Assembly (NCBI GenBank): GCA_014377495.1
Contig: JACMPN010000562.1
Location: 1 to 31,367, forward strand
Length of the DNA: 31,367 bases
Origin: Candidatus Sericytochromatia bacterium
GTDB taxonomy: Bacteria; Cyanobacteriota; Sericytochromatia; JACMPN01
Reading direction: 5' to 3'
Shown here: positions 15,487 to 25,800 of the stretch, one piece after another
Numbering within the stretch: the first letter of the stretch is position 1
Layout of the letters: each line of letters opens with the position of its first letter
The notes under the pieces: model-generated
Seen by the model: the letters and a program-made list of their open reading frames with translations, nothing else
What the model was told of the DNA's origin: nothing
The model's database searches: none
Position numbers and translations under genes: made by a program

Positions 15487-16068
15487 TTAACCATGGGTCG
15501 TGCGCCACTCGTCCAGATCGGCCGGCGTATTCAGGTTGGTGAAGGAGACGGGCGAGGGGACGACGTGACACCAGGCCGTTTCCAGGATGGCCCGGGGCGA
15601 CAGGCGCCAGGCATCGATCGCCCCATGGACGAACGGCAGCATCTGTGGCTCCCAGATGGCGATCAGCGGCTCCAGTCGGCCCGTCGTCTGATCGCGGAAG
15701 GCCACGGCCGCCCGCTCCGCTGCCCGTTGTCCCGTCAGCCCCACGAGCAGATCGTCGTTCAGATCGGGCAGGTCGCAGGCGACGACGAGCCAGGCGGCGG
15801 CGGGGTTCTGGACCAGTGCGCTGGCGATACCGCCCACGGGCCCGATGTTGGCATAGGTGTCGACGAGTGGCTGCAGTCCCGGCTCGAGATCGGCGGTCTG
15901 CTCCGACCGGCAGGAGACGAAGACCCGCGCACAGTGCCGGGCCAGCAGTTTTGCCGCGAATTCCCGCTGGCTGGCGCCATGCAGAGCAAGCGTGCCTTTG
16001 TCCTGGCCCATGCGGGCACTGTGCCCGCCGGCCAGAACGAGACCCCAGAGTGGTGGCAAGCTCGTCAT
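15487..16068 (-). CDS. mobA: Molybdenum cofactor guanylyltransferase
   Basis: A 193-residue MobA-type nucleotidyltransferase. The GTP-binding signature LAGGHSARMGQDKGTL is at residues about 12-27; NIGPVGGIASAL and VVACDLPDLNDDLL (metal-binding Asp) follow, and LNTPADL is the usual C-terminal motif. It links GMP to molybdopterin to form the bis-guanylyl cofactor required by DMSO-reductase-family enzymes, in the cytoplasm. It begins 4 bp after the stop of the FdhF-like gene, with AAAGG in the end of that gene as its ribosome site, so the enzyme and its cofactor-finishing step are co-expressed. Confidence 0.93.
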   Translation of the reverse strand: MTSLPPLWGLVLAGGHSARMGQDKGTLALHGASQREFAAKLLARHCARVFVSCRSEQTADLEPGLQPLVDTYANIGPVGGIASALVQNPAAAWLVVACDLPDLNDDLLVGLTGQRAAERAAVAFRDQTTGRLEPLIAIWEPQMLPFVHGAIDAWRLSPRAILETAWCHVVPSPVSFTNLNTPADLDEWRTTHG

Positions 16069-16072
16069 CGGT

Positions 16073-18409
16073 TCAACCTTTCGGCCCTTGCGTCGGTTCG
16101 AGGGTGATCACCACGGACTTGGACGTCGGAGTCTGGCTGCGGTCGGCAAAGCTGCCGATCGGGACCAGCACGTTCGTCTCGGGGAAATAGGTGGCCGCAC
16201 AGCGGCGGGGGATGCTGTAGGCGACGATCCGGAACTGGTGCGCCGTGCGCCTCTCGCCCTGGAAGTGGCTGACCAGATCGACCCAGCCGCCGTCCTGCAG
16301 GCCCGCATCGGTGATGTCCGCCGGGTGCAGGAAGACGACCCGGCGGCCGTTGTAGACGCCCCGGTAACGGTCGTCCAGGCCGTAGATCGTCGTGTTGTAC
16401 TGGTCGTGGCTGCGCATGGTCATCATCAGGAATTGACCGGGCGCCAGGTCATGGCGGGGGATCGGGTTCACGGTGAAATGGGCCTTGCCGGAGGCCGTGG
16501 GGAAACGGCGCTCTTTGGGCGGGTTCGGCAGATAAAAGCCGCCTAATTGGCGCACCCGCCGGTTGTAACCGTCAAAGCCCGGCACGACCTGTTCGATCAG
16601 GTCCCGCACGTGGTCGTAATTGGCGATCATGTGGTCCCAATCGACCGGACCGGTGTTTCCTAAAGTGGCCTTGGCCAGGCCGACCACGATGGCCGGCTCG
16701 CTTTTGAGGTGCGGGGAGGCTGGAACCAGCTTGCCGACGGAGCTGTGCACGACGCTCATTGAGTTTTCGACGGTGACGAATTGCGGGCCCGCCACCTGCT
16801 CGTCCGTCTCCGTGCGGCCCAGGCAGGGCAGGATCAGGGCCGTTTCGCCGGTGACGAGGTGGCCCCGGTTCAGCTTGGTCGAGACCTGGACGGTCAGCCG
16901 GCACTTTTGCAGGGCTTTCGCCGTGTAGGCCGTGTCCGGCGTGGCGGAGAGGAAGTTGCCGCCCATGCCGATGAACACGTGGGCCCGCCCCTCGGCCATG
17001 GCCCGGATCGCCGCCACCGTGTCGTGGCCATGGGCCTGCGGCGGGGTGAAACCCACGGCCTTGCCCAACCGGTCGAGGAAGGCGGGGCTGGGTTTTTCAT
17101 AGATCCCCATCGTCCGGTCGCCCTGGACGTTGCTGTGGCCCCGGACGGGACAGGCACCGGCCCCCGGCTTGCCCATGTGGCCCCGTAACAGCAGGAGATT
17201 GACGACTTCGCGGATATTGGCGACGCCGTTCTTGTGCTGGGTCAGGCCCATGGCCCAGCAGGCGATGACCCGAGGCGACTCGCACATGATCCGGGCGGCG
17301 GCCTCGATCTCGTCGCGACTGATGCCGCTCTCGGCGATGAGTGCGTCCCAGTCGGCCGCGTGCAGATCCGCGACGAGGTCGGCGTAGCCGAGGGTGTGTT
17401 CGCCGATGAAGGCATGGTCGAACACGGTACCCGGCGCCGCTTCCTCGGTGGTGAGCATGGCTTTCATGATGCCTTTGAGCAGGGCGACATCACCGTTGAT
17501 CCGGACCTGCAGGAACAGCGAAGCCAGTGCCGTGCCCTTGCCCAGTAGGGAGAAGACTTCCTGCGGGTGGGTGAAACGCTGCAGGCCCGCTTCGGGCAAC
17601 GGGTTGATGTGGACGATTTCGCAGCCGCGGCGGGCGGCCTCCTGCAGGGCGCTGAGCATGCGGGGGTGGTTGGTGCCCGGATTCTGGCCGATGACGAAGA
17701 TGGCGTCCGCCAACTCGAAGTCATCCAGGCTGACGGTGCCTTTGCCGACGCCGATCGTCTCGCCGAGGCCGGAGCCGCTCGATTCGTGGCACATGTTCGA
17801 GCAGTCCGGGAGGTTGTTCGTCCCGTAGAGGCGGACGAAGAGCTGATAGAGGAATGCCGCCTCGTTGCTCGTCCGGCCCGAGGTGTAGAAGAGGGCCTCG
17901 TTCGGACTCGTGAGGGCGTTCAGCTCTTGGCCGACGAGCGCAAAGGCGTCGTCCCAGCTGATCGGCTCATAATGATCGGCCCCGGGACGGAGGACCATCG
18001 GTTCGGTGAGGCGGCCCTGTTTGCCGAGCCAGTGGTCGGATCGTTCGGAGAGGGCCTTGACCGACCATTGGCGGAAAAACGCCGGTGTCGTCCGGGTCAG
18101 CGTCGCTTCGTCGGCCACGGCCTTGGCGCCGTTTTCGCAAAACTCCGTCACCGAGCGCTCACGGTCCGGATCCGGCCAGGCACAGCCGGGACAGTCGAAG
18201 CCGTCCTTCTGGTTGACCTGCGCCAGGGTCTGGAGGCTGCGGACGAGGCCCATCTCGCCGATGGCGTGTTTCATCGTCGACAGGATGGCCCCGGTGCCGC
18301 CGGCTCCCAGGCTGGGCGGGCCGATCCGTGGCCCCCGGGTCTCCAGGGGCGGCTCCACCGAGACGTCGCGACCGCACCCGGGGCTGTGATCAGGCGATTC
18401 GGGCGTCAT
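16073..18409 (-). CDS. FdhF/YdeP-family molybdopterin oxidoreductase, alpha subunit
   Basis: A 778-residue member of the DMSO-reductase superfamily, in the YdeP-like branch named oxidoreductase alpha (molybdopterin) subunit. FDCPGCAWPDPDRE (Cys73, Cys76) near the N-terminus is the hallmark of this branch, which keeps fewer iron-sulfur cysteines than formate dehydrogenase H. SNMCHESSGSGL is at the active-site region, CWAMGLTQHKNGV, GHSNVQGDRTMG and the C-terminal dinucleotide-binding domain follow, and no Tat signal is present, so it is cytoplasmic. Relatives are annotated as formate dehydrogenases; YdeP of E. coli is tied to acid resistance, and the substrate here is open. The ATG at 18409 has AGAGGA 6 nt upstream; the long upstream open frame is the shadow of the preceding gene. 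It is the third gene of the fdhD-led operon. Confidence 0.88.
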   Translation of the reverse strand: MTPESPDHSPGCGRDVSVEPPLETRGPRIGPPSLGAGGTGAILSTMKHAIGEMGLVRSLQTLAQVNQKDGFDCPGCAWPDPDRERSVTEFCENGAKAVADEATLTRTTPAFFRQWSVKALSERSDHWLGKQGRLTEPMVLRPGADHYEPISWDDAFALVGQELNALTSPNEALFYTSGRTSNEAAFLYQLFVRLYGTNNLPDCSNMCHESSGSGLGETIGVGKGTVSLDDFELADAIFVIGQNPGTNHPRMLSALQEAARRGCEIVHINPLPEAGLQRFTHPQEVFSLLGKGTALASLFLQVRINGDVALLKGIMKAMLTTEEAAPGTVFDHAFIGEHTLGYADLVADLHAADWDALIAESGISRDEIEAAARIMCESPRVIACWAMGLTQHKNGVANIREVVNLLLLRGHMGKPGAGACPVRGHSNVQGDRTMGIYEKPSPAFLDRLGKAVGFTPPQAHGHDTVAAIRAMAEGRAHVFIGMGGNFLSATPDTAYTAKALQKCRLTVQVSTKLNRGHLVTGETALILPCLGRTETDEQVAGPQFVTVENSMSVVHSSVGKLVPASPHLKSEPAIVVGLAKATLGNTGPVDWDHMIANYDHVRDLIEQVVPGFDGYNRRVRQLGGFYLPNPPKERRFPTASGKAHFTVNPIPRHDLAPGQFLMMTMRSHDQYNTTIYGLDDRYRGVYNGRRVVFLHPADITDAGLQDGGWVDLVSHFQGERRTAHQFRIVAYSIPRRCAATYFPETNVLVPIGSFADRSQTPTSKSVVITLEPTQGPKG

Positions 18410-18482
18410 CGGCGTTCCTCTGGGTGTCGGAGCATGGCCTGTCAATGTGTTGAGCCCTGTTGGGCTGGGCCCTGTCGGGCGC

Positions 18483-18860
18483 TTACGTGGTGGCCAGGGG
18501 GTTCGCATAGGCGTCGGAGTCGTCCTCGCCGTCCCGGGGGGCCAGGCAGTGAAAGTCCTTTTCGATGAGCAGGCGCAGGGTGTCACCGTTGCCGACGGAT
18601 TGCTCCCCTTCGAAGCCGACCTGCTCCGAGGTTGCCCAGGCCCGGCCGAGCTCGGGCGGCACCCAGACGCTGATCGTCCGCCCGGCGAATCCGGCCTGCA
18701 CATGCGGTACTTCCGCGGTGGCCAGCACATAGGTCATGCGCTGTTCCGGTCCCGGCCCGAAGGCGATGGCGTCCGCCACCTGACCCGTTTCACGAAACCG
18801 GTCCACCTCGCCGCGGGTCAGCCGCAACCGGATGGAATTCCCTTTGATCCGCAGTTTCAT
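18483..18860 (-). CDS. DUF7009-like conserved hypothetical protein
   Basis: A 125-residue cytoplasmic protein. MKLRIKGNSIRLRLTRGEVDRFRETGQV at the N-terminus and the GFEGEQSVGNGDTLRLLIEKDFHCLAPRDGEDD stretch (given here as its two ends, from about residue 81) resemble a family annotated DUF7009. The ATG overlaps the fdhD stop (ATGA), so translation is coupled, and the next gene is the molybdenum oxidoreductase 73 bp on. The position between sulfurtransferase and enzyme suggests an accessory role in maturation or assembly of the oxidoreductase; no catalytic motif is visible. A conserved Cys-Leu-Ala near the C-terminus is the only notable residue. Function unknown. Confidence 0.75.
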   Translation of the reverse strand: MKLRIKGNSIRLRLTRGEVDRFRETGQVADAIAFGPGPEQRMTYVLATAEVPHVQAGFAGRTISVWVPPELGRAWATSEQVGFEGEQSVGNGDTLRLLIEKDFHCLAPRDGEDDSDAYANPLATT

Positions 18861-19750
18861 CCCGGGTCCCTCGCCGTCTCGGCGGCATCGATGCGCCAAC
18901 CACCAGTGTAGATGTTGAAGCGTTGCTCGCGTGCGAACCCCAGCAGGGTCAGATCGAATTCGTCGGCAAGGTCGACGGCCAGGCTGGAGGGCGCACCCAC
19001 GGCCACCAGAAAAGGGATACCCGCCATCAGGGCTTTTTGCACCAGCTCGAAACTGGCCCGGCCGCTGACGAGCAGCACCGCCCGATGCAATGGCAGCCGG
19101 CCGGTGAGAAACGCCCAGCCGATCAGCTTGTCGAGGGCGTTGTGCCGGCCCACGTCCTCACGCAGGGCCAGCAGCGTCCCGTCAGTCTCAAACAGGGCCG
19201 CCGCATGCAACCCGCCCGTCTGTTCAAATACGGCCTGGGCGGCCCGCAGCGTCGCCGGCAGGCCGTGAATGACGGACGGGGACAGGATCGGGCCTTCCTT
19301 CAGATAGGTGGGCGTCGCCTGAGTCTCGACGGCGGCGATCGAGGTCTTGCCGCACACGCCACAGCTGGAGCTGGTATAAAAATGTCGTTCCAGACGCTGC
19401 CAGTCAACCGGGACACCGCGTTGCAGTCGGACGAGGATCCGGCTGTCGGCCTCGTGCCGGCCGACGGGCTCGATCCCCACCACGTCGGCCCGGGCGCGCA
19501 CGATGCCCTCACTAACCAGGAATCCCGCCGCCAGTTCGATGTCGTCGCCGGGCGCCCGCATGGTCACGGCCAGGGTCTTTTCCTGAAACCCCGTGGCCGT
19601 GGGCCATTGCAGGCGGATCTCCAACGGGGCCTCGACGGCGAGCTGGTCGGTGACTGTCGTGCGACCGGCCGGGCCGACGCGCTGGACCTGGCGTGCGGCG
19701 ACGCGTGGTTCAGTCGGGGGAAAGGCCGCCGGGCTGCCGGGGTCGGTCAT
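18857..19750 (-). CDS. fdhD: Formate dehydrogenase accessory sulfurtransferase FdhD
   Basis: A 297-residue FdhD. The protein carries sulfur from a cysteine desulfurase to the molybdenum cofactor before its insertion into formate-dehydrogenase-type enzymes. The active CxxC is SSSCGVCGKTS (Cys130, Cys133). ELAAGFLVSEGIV, GGLHAAALF, REDVGRHNALDKLIG and VSGRASFELVQKA are the family's conserved blocks, and the last two form the cofactor/GDP-binding region. The first 20 residues are variable and Pro-rich. GAGG precedes the ATG by 4-5 nt. It leads the fdhD, DUF7009-like, FdhF-like, mobA operon, and lies 54 bp after the stop of the large protease gene on the same strand, with no clear terminator between. 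Confidence 0.95.
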   Translation of the reverse strand: MTDPGSPAAFPPTEPRVAARQVQRVGPAGRTTVTDQLAVEAPLEIRLQWPTATGFQEKTLAVTMRAPGDDIELAAGFLVSEGIVRARADVVGIEPVGRHEADSRILVRLQRGVPVDWQRLERHFYTSSSCGVCGKTSIAAVETQATPTYLKEGPILSPSVIHGLPATLRAAQAVFEQTGGLHAAALFETDGTLLALREDVGRHNALDKLIGWAFLTGRLPLHRAVLLVSGRASFELVQKALMAGIPFLVAVGAPSSLAVDLADEFDLTLLGFAREQRFNIYTGGWRIDAAETARDPG

Positions 19751-19804
19751 AGGGCCTCACGATCCTGTGGCTACAGGGTACCAGAGGGCCCGCCGGGTGA
19801 CGGG

Positions 19805-22800
19805 TTACCGGTGTGTGCCGGGCAGTTTGCTGGCCGGATCACCGAGCAGTGTCCAGCCGGTCAACTCCTCGTGCCACATCGGCGCATCCTGGAAAGCCAG
19901 ATCCAGCTTGGCCATGGCCTGTGCCGTACCGAAGTCCTCGTGGCCGATCAGGGTCGCCTGCAGGAACTGGCGCAGCAGCGGATACTGGGCGGCCGGGATC
20001 GTGTAGCCGCCAGTGGCGAAGACGGCCATCGCCCCTTTTTGCGACGCCCGCAGCAGGCTTTCGCCCAGGCTGGGGTAATCCGGATCCTGGAAGTAGCCGT
20101 TCAGACAGTCGGCGGCGATGACCAGACCCGGCATGTGATTGGTTTGGAGTTGATCGACAGCGGCCAAATCCAGGATGGCTTCGTTCCCCCAGGTTTCCGG
20201 ACTGCCGTGACCGACGTAAAGGGTCAGCCCGGCCCCGGCATCGAGGCCGGCCAGCAGTTCCGCCCGCTGGTTCATGCCCAGCCGCAGCCAGGTGCGCTGG
20301 CGACTGTACGTCTCCGTCGTTTGACCGGCAAACGCCGAGAACCCGGCATCCTCGTTGTCGGCGATGGCGATGGCGGATTTCTGCCAAGGCGCCTCAGGCC
20401 CGGTGTCGGCGTCGATGACCTTGGCGACGAGGGCATCGGCCTCGACCGGAGAGCCTGCCGGCAACCGGCCGATGAACAGGTCGGGCAGCGGATCGTCACC
20501 CATGACGCAGACCAGGGCATTGTCATCGGCGATCTCCCCGATGAGCGGGTTCGCCTTCAGCAAAGGCGGCACCCAGTTGGTGGGACTGGTGCCGAAATCG
20601 TTCCGGTAGTCGAAATGGCCGTCGCCGAGCAGGGTGACGTAGGTCGGCCGGGGCCGTGGCCAGTTCTGTGCCGTCCAGCGCAGGAACCGGTGGATCGCCT
20701 CGGGTTCGACATTGCCACCGCCGAACTCGGCCCAGATGGCTTCGGTGGGAATGACCTGCGTCTGCAGGCCCTGGGCGCTGCGGTGCTCGGCCAGCCGCTC
20801 GGCCGCCGCCTGGAAGGCCAGCGGGGCGATGACGAGGTAATCGGCCTGCGGGGCCGTGTGCAGCGCCGGCAGTACCGGCAAGGCGGTCAGGGTCGGGGTC
20901 TGCACCGTCTGGGCATCGGCGACGATGAACCGCTGGGGTTGGGTATGGCCGGTGACGGCGAAGGTGACCATGCCATCACGCTGGCTAATCTCGGTCAGCG
21001 TGACGGGGTCGGTGGCCTGTGTGACGTCGATGACCGCAGCGGCCGTCCCGGCGCCGGCCACCGTGGCCGTGGCATCGGTTTCGCTAGTCACCGTTGCATG
21101 CTCGCCATCGCCAGCCTGCCAGGTCCGGCCATGACTCAGGCTGAGGGCATCGACGTAGGCCGCCAGGAGGGCGATGCCCGGGCGGGCCGTCATGCTCAGC
21201 GCCACCTGATTCGCCCCGTTGACGAGCAGCCCGGCCGGGACCGCCAGCCGGCCCGTCAGATAACTGTTGCCGGCCCAGCGCAGCTCGCCCAGGCGCGTGC
21301 CGTTCAGGCTGACGGTCACCCGGTTGTTCATCGTCTCCCGGGGATCGGTGCCCATGCCCCGGAGCCCGACAGTCAGTTGGGCCTGGGTATCTCCCGTCGG
21401 GGCCTGCACATTCAGCGTCAGCCCGGCCGTGTGATCCGGCGTCACGTAATCCCAGAACCAGCGATCGCTCTTGCCGTCTTCCGGCATGTTCGCCCAGTAG
21501 TAGTGCGATTCGGCACCCGTCACGGTGGCTGCCTGGGTCACCAGGGGCGGTGTGGCAGGCTGCGGGGCGGCTGCCCGGCTGCCGAAGCGCCGGGGCGTGC
21601 CGGGCCGGTCGGTGGCCAGGATATAGCGATGGTCGTGGTTGTACCGGCCGCCCACCTCCGGCACGTAAAAGCGGATCGCCTCCGGGGACGCCGCCTCGCC
21701 GATCACCTGGAGCGGCACCTGGCGGTCATGGTCGAGCAGTTGCCACCGCTCGGTTTGGGCCAGCGGGACGCCTGCCGCTGTCAGTTGGGCAGCCGTCAGC
21801 TGCTGTATGCCGGCATGGCTGACTGTGACGGTGAAGGCCGGACCGGTCGGCGCCCGATAGTCATCCTGAAAGGCGGCGCCCGGCTGTGGATGCAGGGCCC
21901 AGCCGGCCCGGTCCTGCAGCAGCCGTCCCAGTGCCGCGGCAAACCGATCCGGGGCGCCGGCCGTGGCCGTCCCGCTGCCGTCCGCATCCCAGGTGAGCCG
22001 GACCCGCAGCGTGCGGTGCTGGACAAGATCGCCCGACGTGCCCGTCGGCCGGATCGGGAAGAGCTTCAATTGCAGCAACCGGTTTTCACCGGCCTGCCCG
22101 TCGAGACCGATCACGGCCGACTCGGTTGGGATGCCGGCAGGGGCGTTCATCACGCCGAAGGCAAATTGCAGGTGCCGGGCCGTCTCGCCGGCAGTGTCCA
22201 GGATCGGCAGCCTGGGCCGCGGCGGGAGGGGCAGGTTCGGACGATCCCCCCGGAGCGGCACGGGGCCTTGGGACTGGTTGGGCTGCGCGGGCACGGCCGC
22301 TGGCAGGGTCGCATCTGCCGGCGGGGACGACGGTGGGGGACCGACGGCGCCCTGACCGCCCCCGTTGCCGAGGGCGGCGTTGATCAGGCCGATCGCCTCA
22401 CCGGTCTTGGGCAGCCAGTGGGGACGGACGGGCGGACGATCGCCGTCGAGCGGAACCAGGCTGGGCGCGGCTTCGGGAATGACCACGATGTAGCGGTTGG
22501 CCAGTAGGCTCGGGGCCGGGATGGTCAGGTCATCCGTTTCGGCCAGCACGGACAGCTGATAGTGGGCCCCGGCCGGGATGGCGACGGGGATCGTCGCCTG
22601 CGGCAGGCGCAGCTGACCGTCCTGCCAGGCTTGGCTGAGGCCGGGGATGGTCACGTCCACCATGCCGGCCACGGTGGTCACCGCCGCCGTTTCGGTGTGC
22701 AACTCCAGGGTCAGGCTGTTGTTGGTCCGCGCCACCACCTGGATCTGTTCGTTCACCCGCTGGCTGGGGGTCTGGGTCGTCACGCCGACGGTCTCGTCAC

Positions 22801-25800
22801 CGGGCAGCTTGCCGGTGGGGACCTGGGGGGCCTGCCAGGTGGCGACGGTCTCGGGCTCACCGGCGATCGGGACGGTGACGGCCAGCGGCCCGCGCCGGGT
22901 GGCACTGCCGCCGAACTCGACGTCCTCCAGCCAGTAGTGGTAGGTCGTGCCTGGCTGGACGGCCGTATCGGTCCAGGCATAGGTTTTGCCCCGGTTGCTG
23001 CCGGACAGGCCGACGATACCGGCCGTCATCCGCTGACCGGGACCGGTCGGCGTGTCGCTGCGATAGACGTTGAAGCCCAGGTTCTGCCATTCAGTGCCCG
23101 TGCCCCAGGAGAGGGTCACCTGGCGGGGATCGGCCGCGGCCCGGAAATGCGTCAGGTCGACGGCGCTCGAACTGGTGACGACGAGCGTCGGCGCATCCGG
23201 GTTGGCGTCGCCCGGTGGTGCCAGATAGGGGGTGACGTAGTTGCTGCCGGTCGCCTGTGCCGTGATGAAGTAGCTGCCGCTGACGGCGGAGCTGGCGACG
23301 GTGACGTTGAAGCGGATGACGTTGGTTTGGCCACTGGCCACGGCCGCCAGGCCGCTGAAGGTGATGGCGTAGGTCGTGCCGGAGGGGTTGGCGACGGCGG
23401 TGAAGGCGCCACCGTTCACGCTCTGTTGGGCGGTCCCCAGGACGAAGGAGACGTTGTCCGGCAGGGTGACGGTCAAGGTCGTCCCCAGGGCATTGGCGGC
23501 CCCCGCGGCGTTGGCCAGGTTGATCGAGACGGTCACGGTACCCGTCGGCGGCACGGTGATGGCGCTGGTGCTGAAGGTTTCCGAAATGGCCACGTTCGGG
23601 GCGGTGCCGACGGTGACGGTGGCCCCCGGGCCGAAAAATTTCGGGCTGAAGTTGTCACCCGCCACGCTGGCGCTGTTGTTGTAGGAGCCGGCTGTGACGG
23701 AGGTGTTGACGCCAAACGACAGGGTGGCGCTGCCGCCACCTGGGATCGTGAAAGGTCCGGCCCAGGTGATCGTCCCGGAGGTCCCGGAGGGATTGCCGGT
23801 GGCGATGCCGTTCAACTGTGACGAGCCGTTGATGTAAGTGAATCCCGTGGGCAGGGTGTCGGTGATGCTGGCATTGGTGCCCGGCTGGCCGCCGGTATTG
23901 GTCAGGGTGATCGTGTAGGTCGTCGCATTGCCGGGGATGGGCACGACATTGGGCGACGCCGACTTGGAGATCGTGATGACTGGGGGCGTGCCGACGATGA
24001 CCGTGGCGGTCGGTCCGGTGGTCACGTTGGTGAAGTTGGTGCCGGCGATGCTGGTGTTGTTGTCGAAGCTGCCGGGCACGCCGCCGACTTGGACGGTGAA
24101 CCGCAGGTCAAACGACGTGCCGGCCGCCATCGGGTTGGGCAGGCCCGCCGTCCAGACGTGGGACTGGCCGGTGATCGTCGGATTGGCCAGGGCACCAAAG
24201 GCCCCGCCATTCAGTGACAGCTCGGCCGTGCCCGGCTGGAAGGAAAAGCCCGTCGGCAGGACATCCGTGACGGAGACGGCATTGGCGCTGCCGGTAGCGG
24301 TGATCAGGTTCTGGGCGCGAATGGTGTAGATGACCGTCTCATAGGCCAGCACGGCGCTGTTGTTGACGGTCTTGCTCACCTGCATGTTGGGGCCGCCGGA
24401 ATTGACGATCGTTTGGGCCGTGTCACCGGTGACGACGGCAGGATTGCTGACAATGTTCAGGTCGGTGACCGAGGCGTTGTTCGGGTAGACGCCGGCCGTT
24501 GTGCCGGCGGGGACGGCGCAGGTGAAGTCCACGGTCAGGGTCTGCGTGTTGTTGATGGTGGAACCGGGTGACCAGCGGAGATTGGCGCCGGTGGTCGTCG
24601 GGTTGGCCGTGGAAACAGAGGTCCCGTTCCGGCGGACGGTCGTCGAGGCGGCCACGTAGGTGAATCCGGTGGGCATCAGGTCCTGGATCACCGGTGTGCC
24701 GCTGGTCGTGTTGCTGTTGGTGATCGTGATCCGGTACGCAACCGTCGTCGCCGGTGGCACGGTGACCGTCGCCGTGCCGCCACCGTTGACGGTTTTGCTG
24801 ATCGAGTAGGCCGGGCCGTTGACGGTCACGCTGGCGGTCGGCGGCGTGCTCACCGAGGCGAAGTTCACCCCGTTGGCGGTGGCCACGTTGGTGAAGGTGC
24901 CGGAGTTTTCGGAGGGGGCGTAGACGGTGAAGTTCAGATCGAGGAACTGACCGGCCGGAATGTTCGGAAAGACGGCGCCCCACGTCACGGTCCGCCCCGT
25001 CTGGGCGGGCGTGCCGATAGCGGTGTAGGCGGCCGCCCCGAGCCGGTACTGGGACGTGAAGCCGTAGTTGAAGTTCGGCGGCAGGAGATCCTGAAAACTG
25101 CTGATCTGGGCGGCCGGATTGCCGACCGGATTGGTCAGGCGGATCGTGTAGGTGAAGGTGTTGCCGGGATTGACGTTGGCGGCGCTGGCCGTCTTGGTGA
25201 TCGTCAGTGGCGTCGCCGCCCCCACAGTCACGGTTGCCGTCGGGCCGCTGCTCGCCGCAATGGCGTTGGTGGCCGTGACGGAGAAATTGTTGCTGTAGGA
25301 GCCAGTCGTCGCCGAAGCGGTGGCCTGAAAAGTCAGGACCCGGCTGGTGTTGGAGGGGATCTGGGCCAGGGCGCTCCAGGTGAGCATCTGACCGGCGATG
25401 GTGGGATTGGCTGCGGCGCCGCCATTGTAGGTGGCACTCCCGGGGGTGTAGGTGAAACCGGCGGGCAGGGTGTCGACGAAGCTGACCCCCGTCGTCGGTG
25501 AAGCGCCGGAGTTGGTGGTGGTGACCGTGTACGTCACCGGGCCCGAAGCGACGGTGGTCGTCGGGAAGACGGACTTGATCACGGCCAAGGCGGGCGGGTT
25601 GCCGATCGTGACGACGGCGGTCGGTCCGGTGGCCACGGTGGGATCGGGCGGCGTGGCGAAATCCTGCGTCGTGACGTTGTTGGGATAGGCGCCGGCGGGC
25701 GCTGCCCCGCCGATGACGGACGTGAAGATGATCGTCAGGAAACTGTCCGGATTGATCGCATAGCGGGCGCCACCGCGGCTCCAGCGGTAGGAGGTTCCGC

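Noticed and set aside
18411..18730. N-terminal extension of the FdhF-like protein to 885 residues
   Set aside because: The added stretch is Pro/Arg/Ser-rich and is the out-of-frame shadow of the DUF7009-like gene; the ATG at 18409 has a good ribosome site.
18923..22507. A plus-strand open frame of nearly 1,200 codons opposite fdhD and the C25 protease gene
   Set aside because: It is rich in Gly, Arg, Gln and His with no domain-like pattern, crosses two well-supported minus-strand genes, and is explained by G/C-biased third positions on the other strand.
22562..23821. A plus-strand open frame of about 420 codons opposite the DUF11 region
   Set aside because: It mirrors the Thr/Gly-rich repeat coding on the minus strand and has only Gly/Asp/Val-rich low-complexity sequence.
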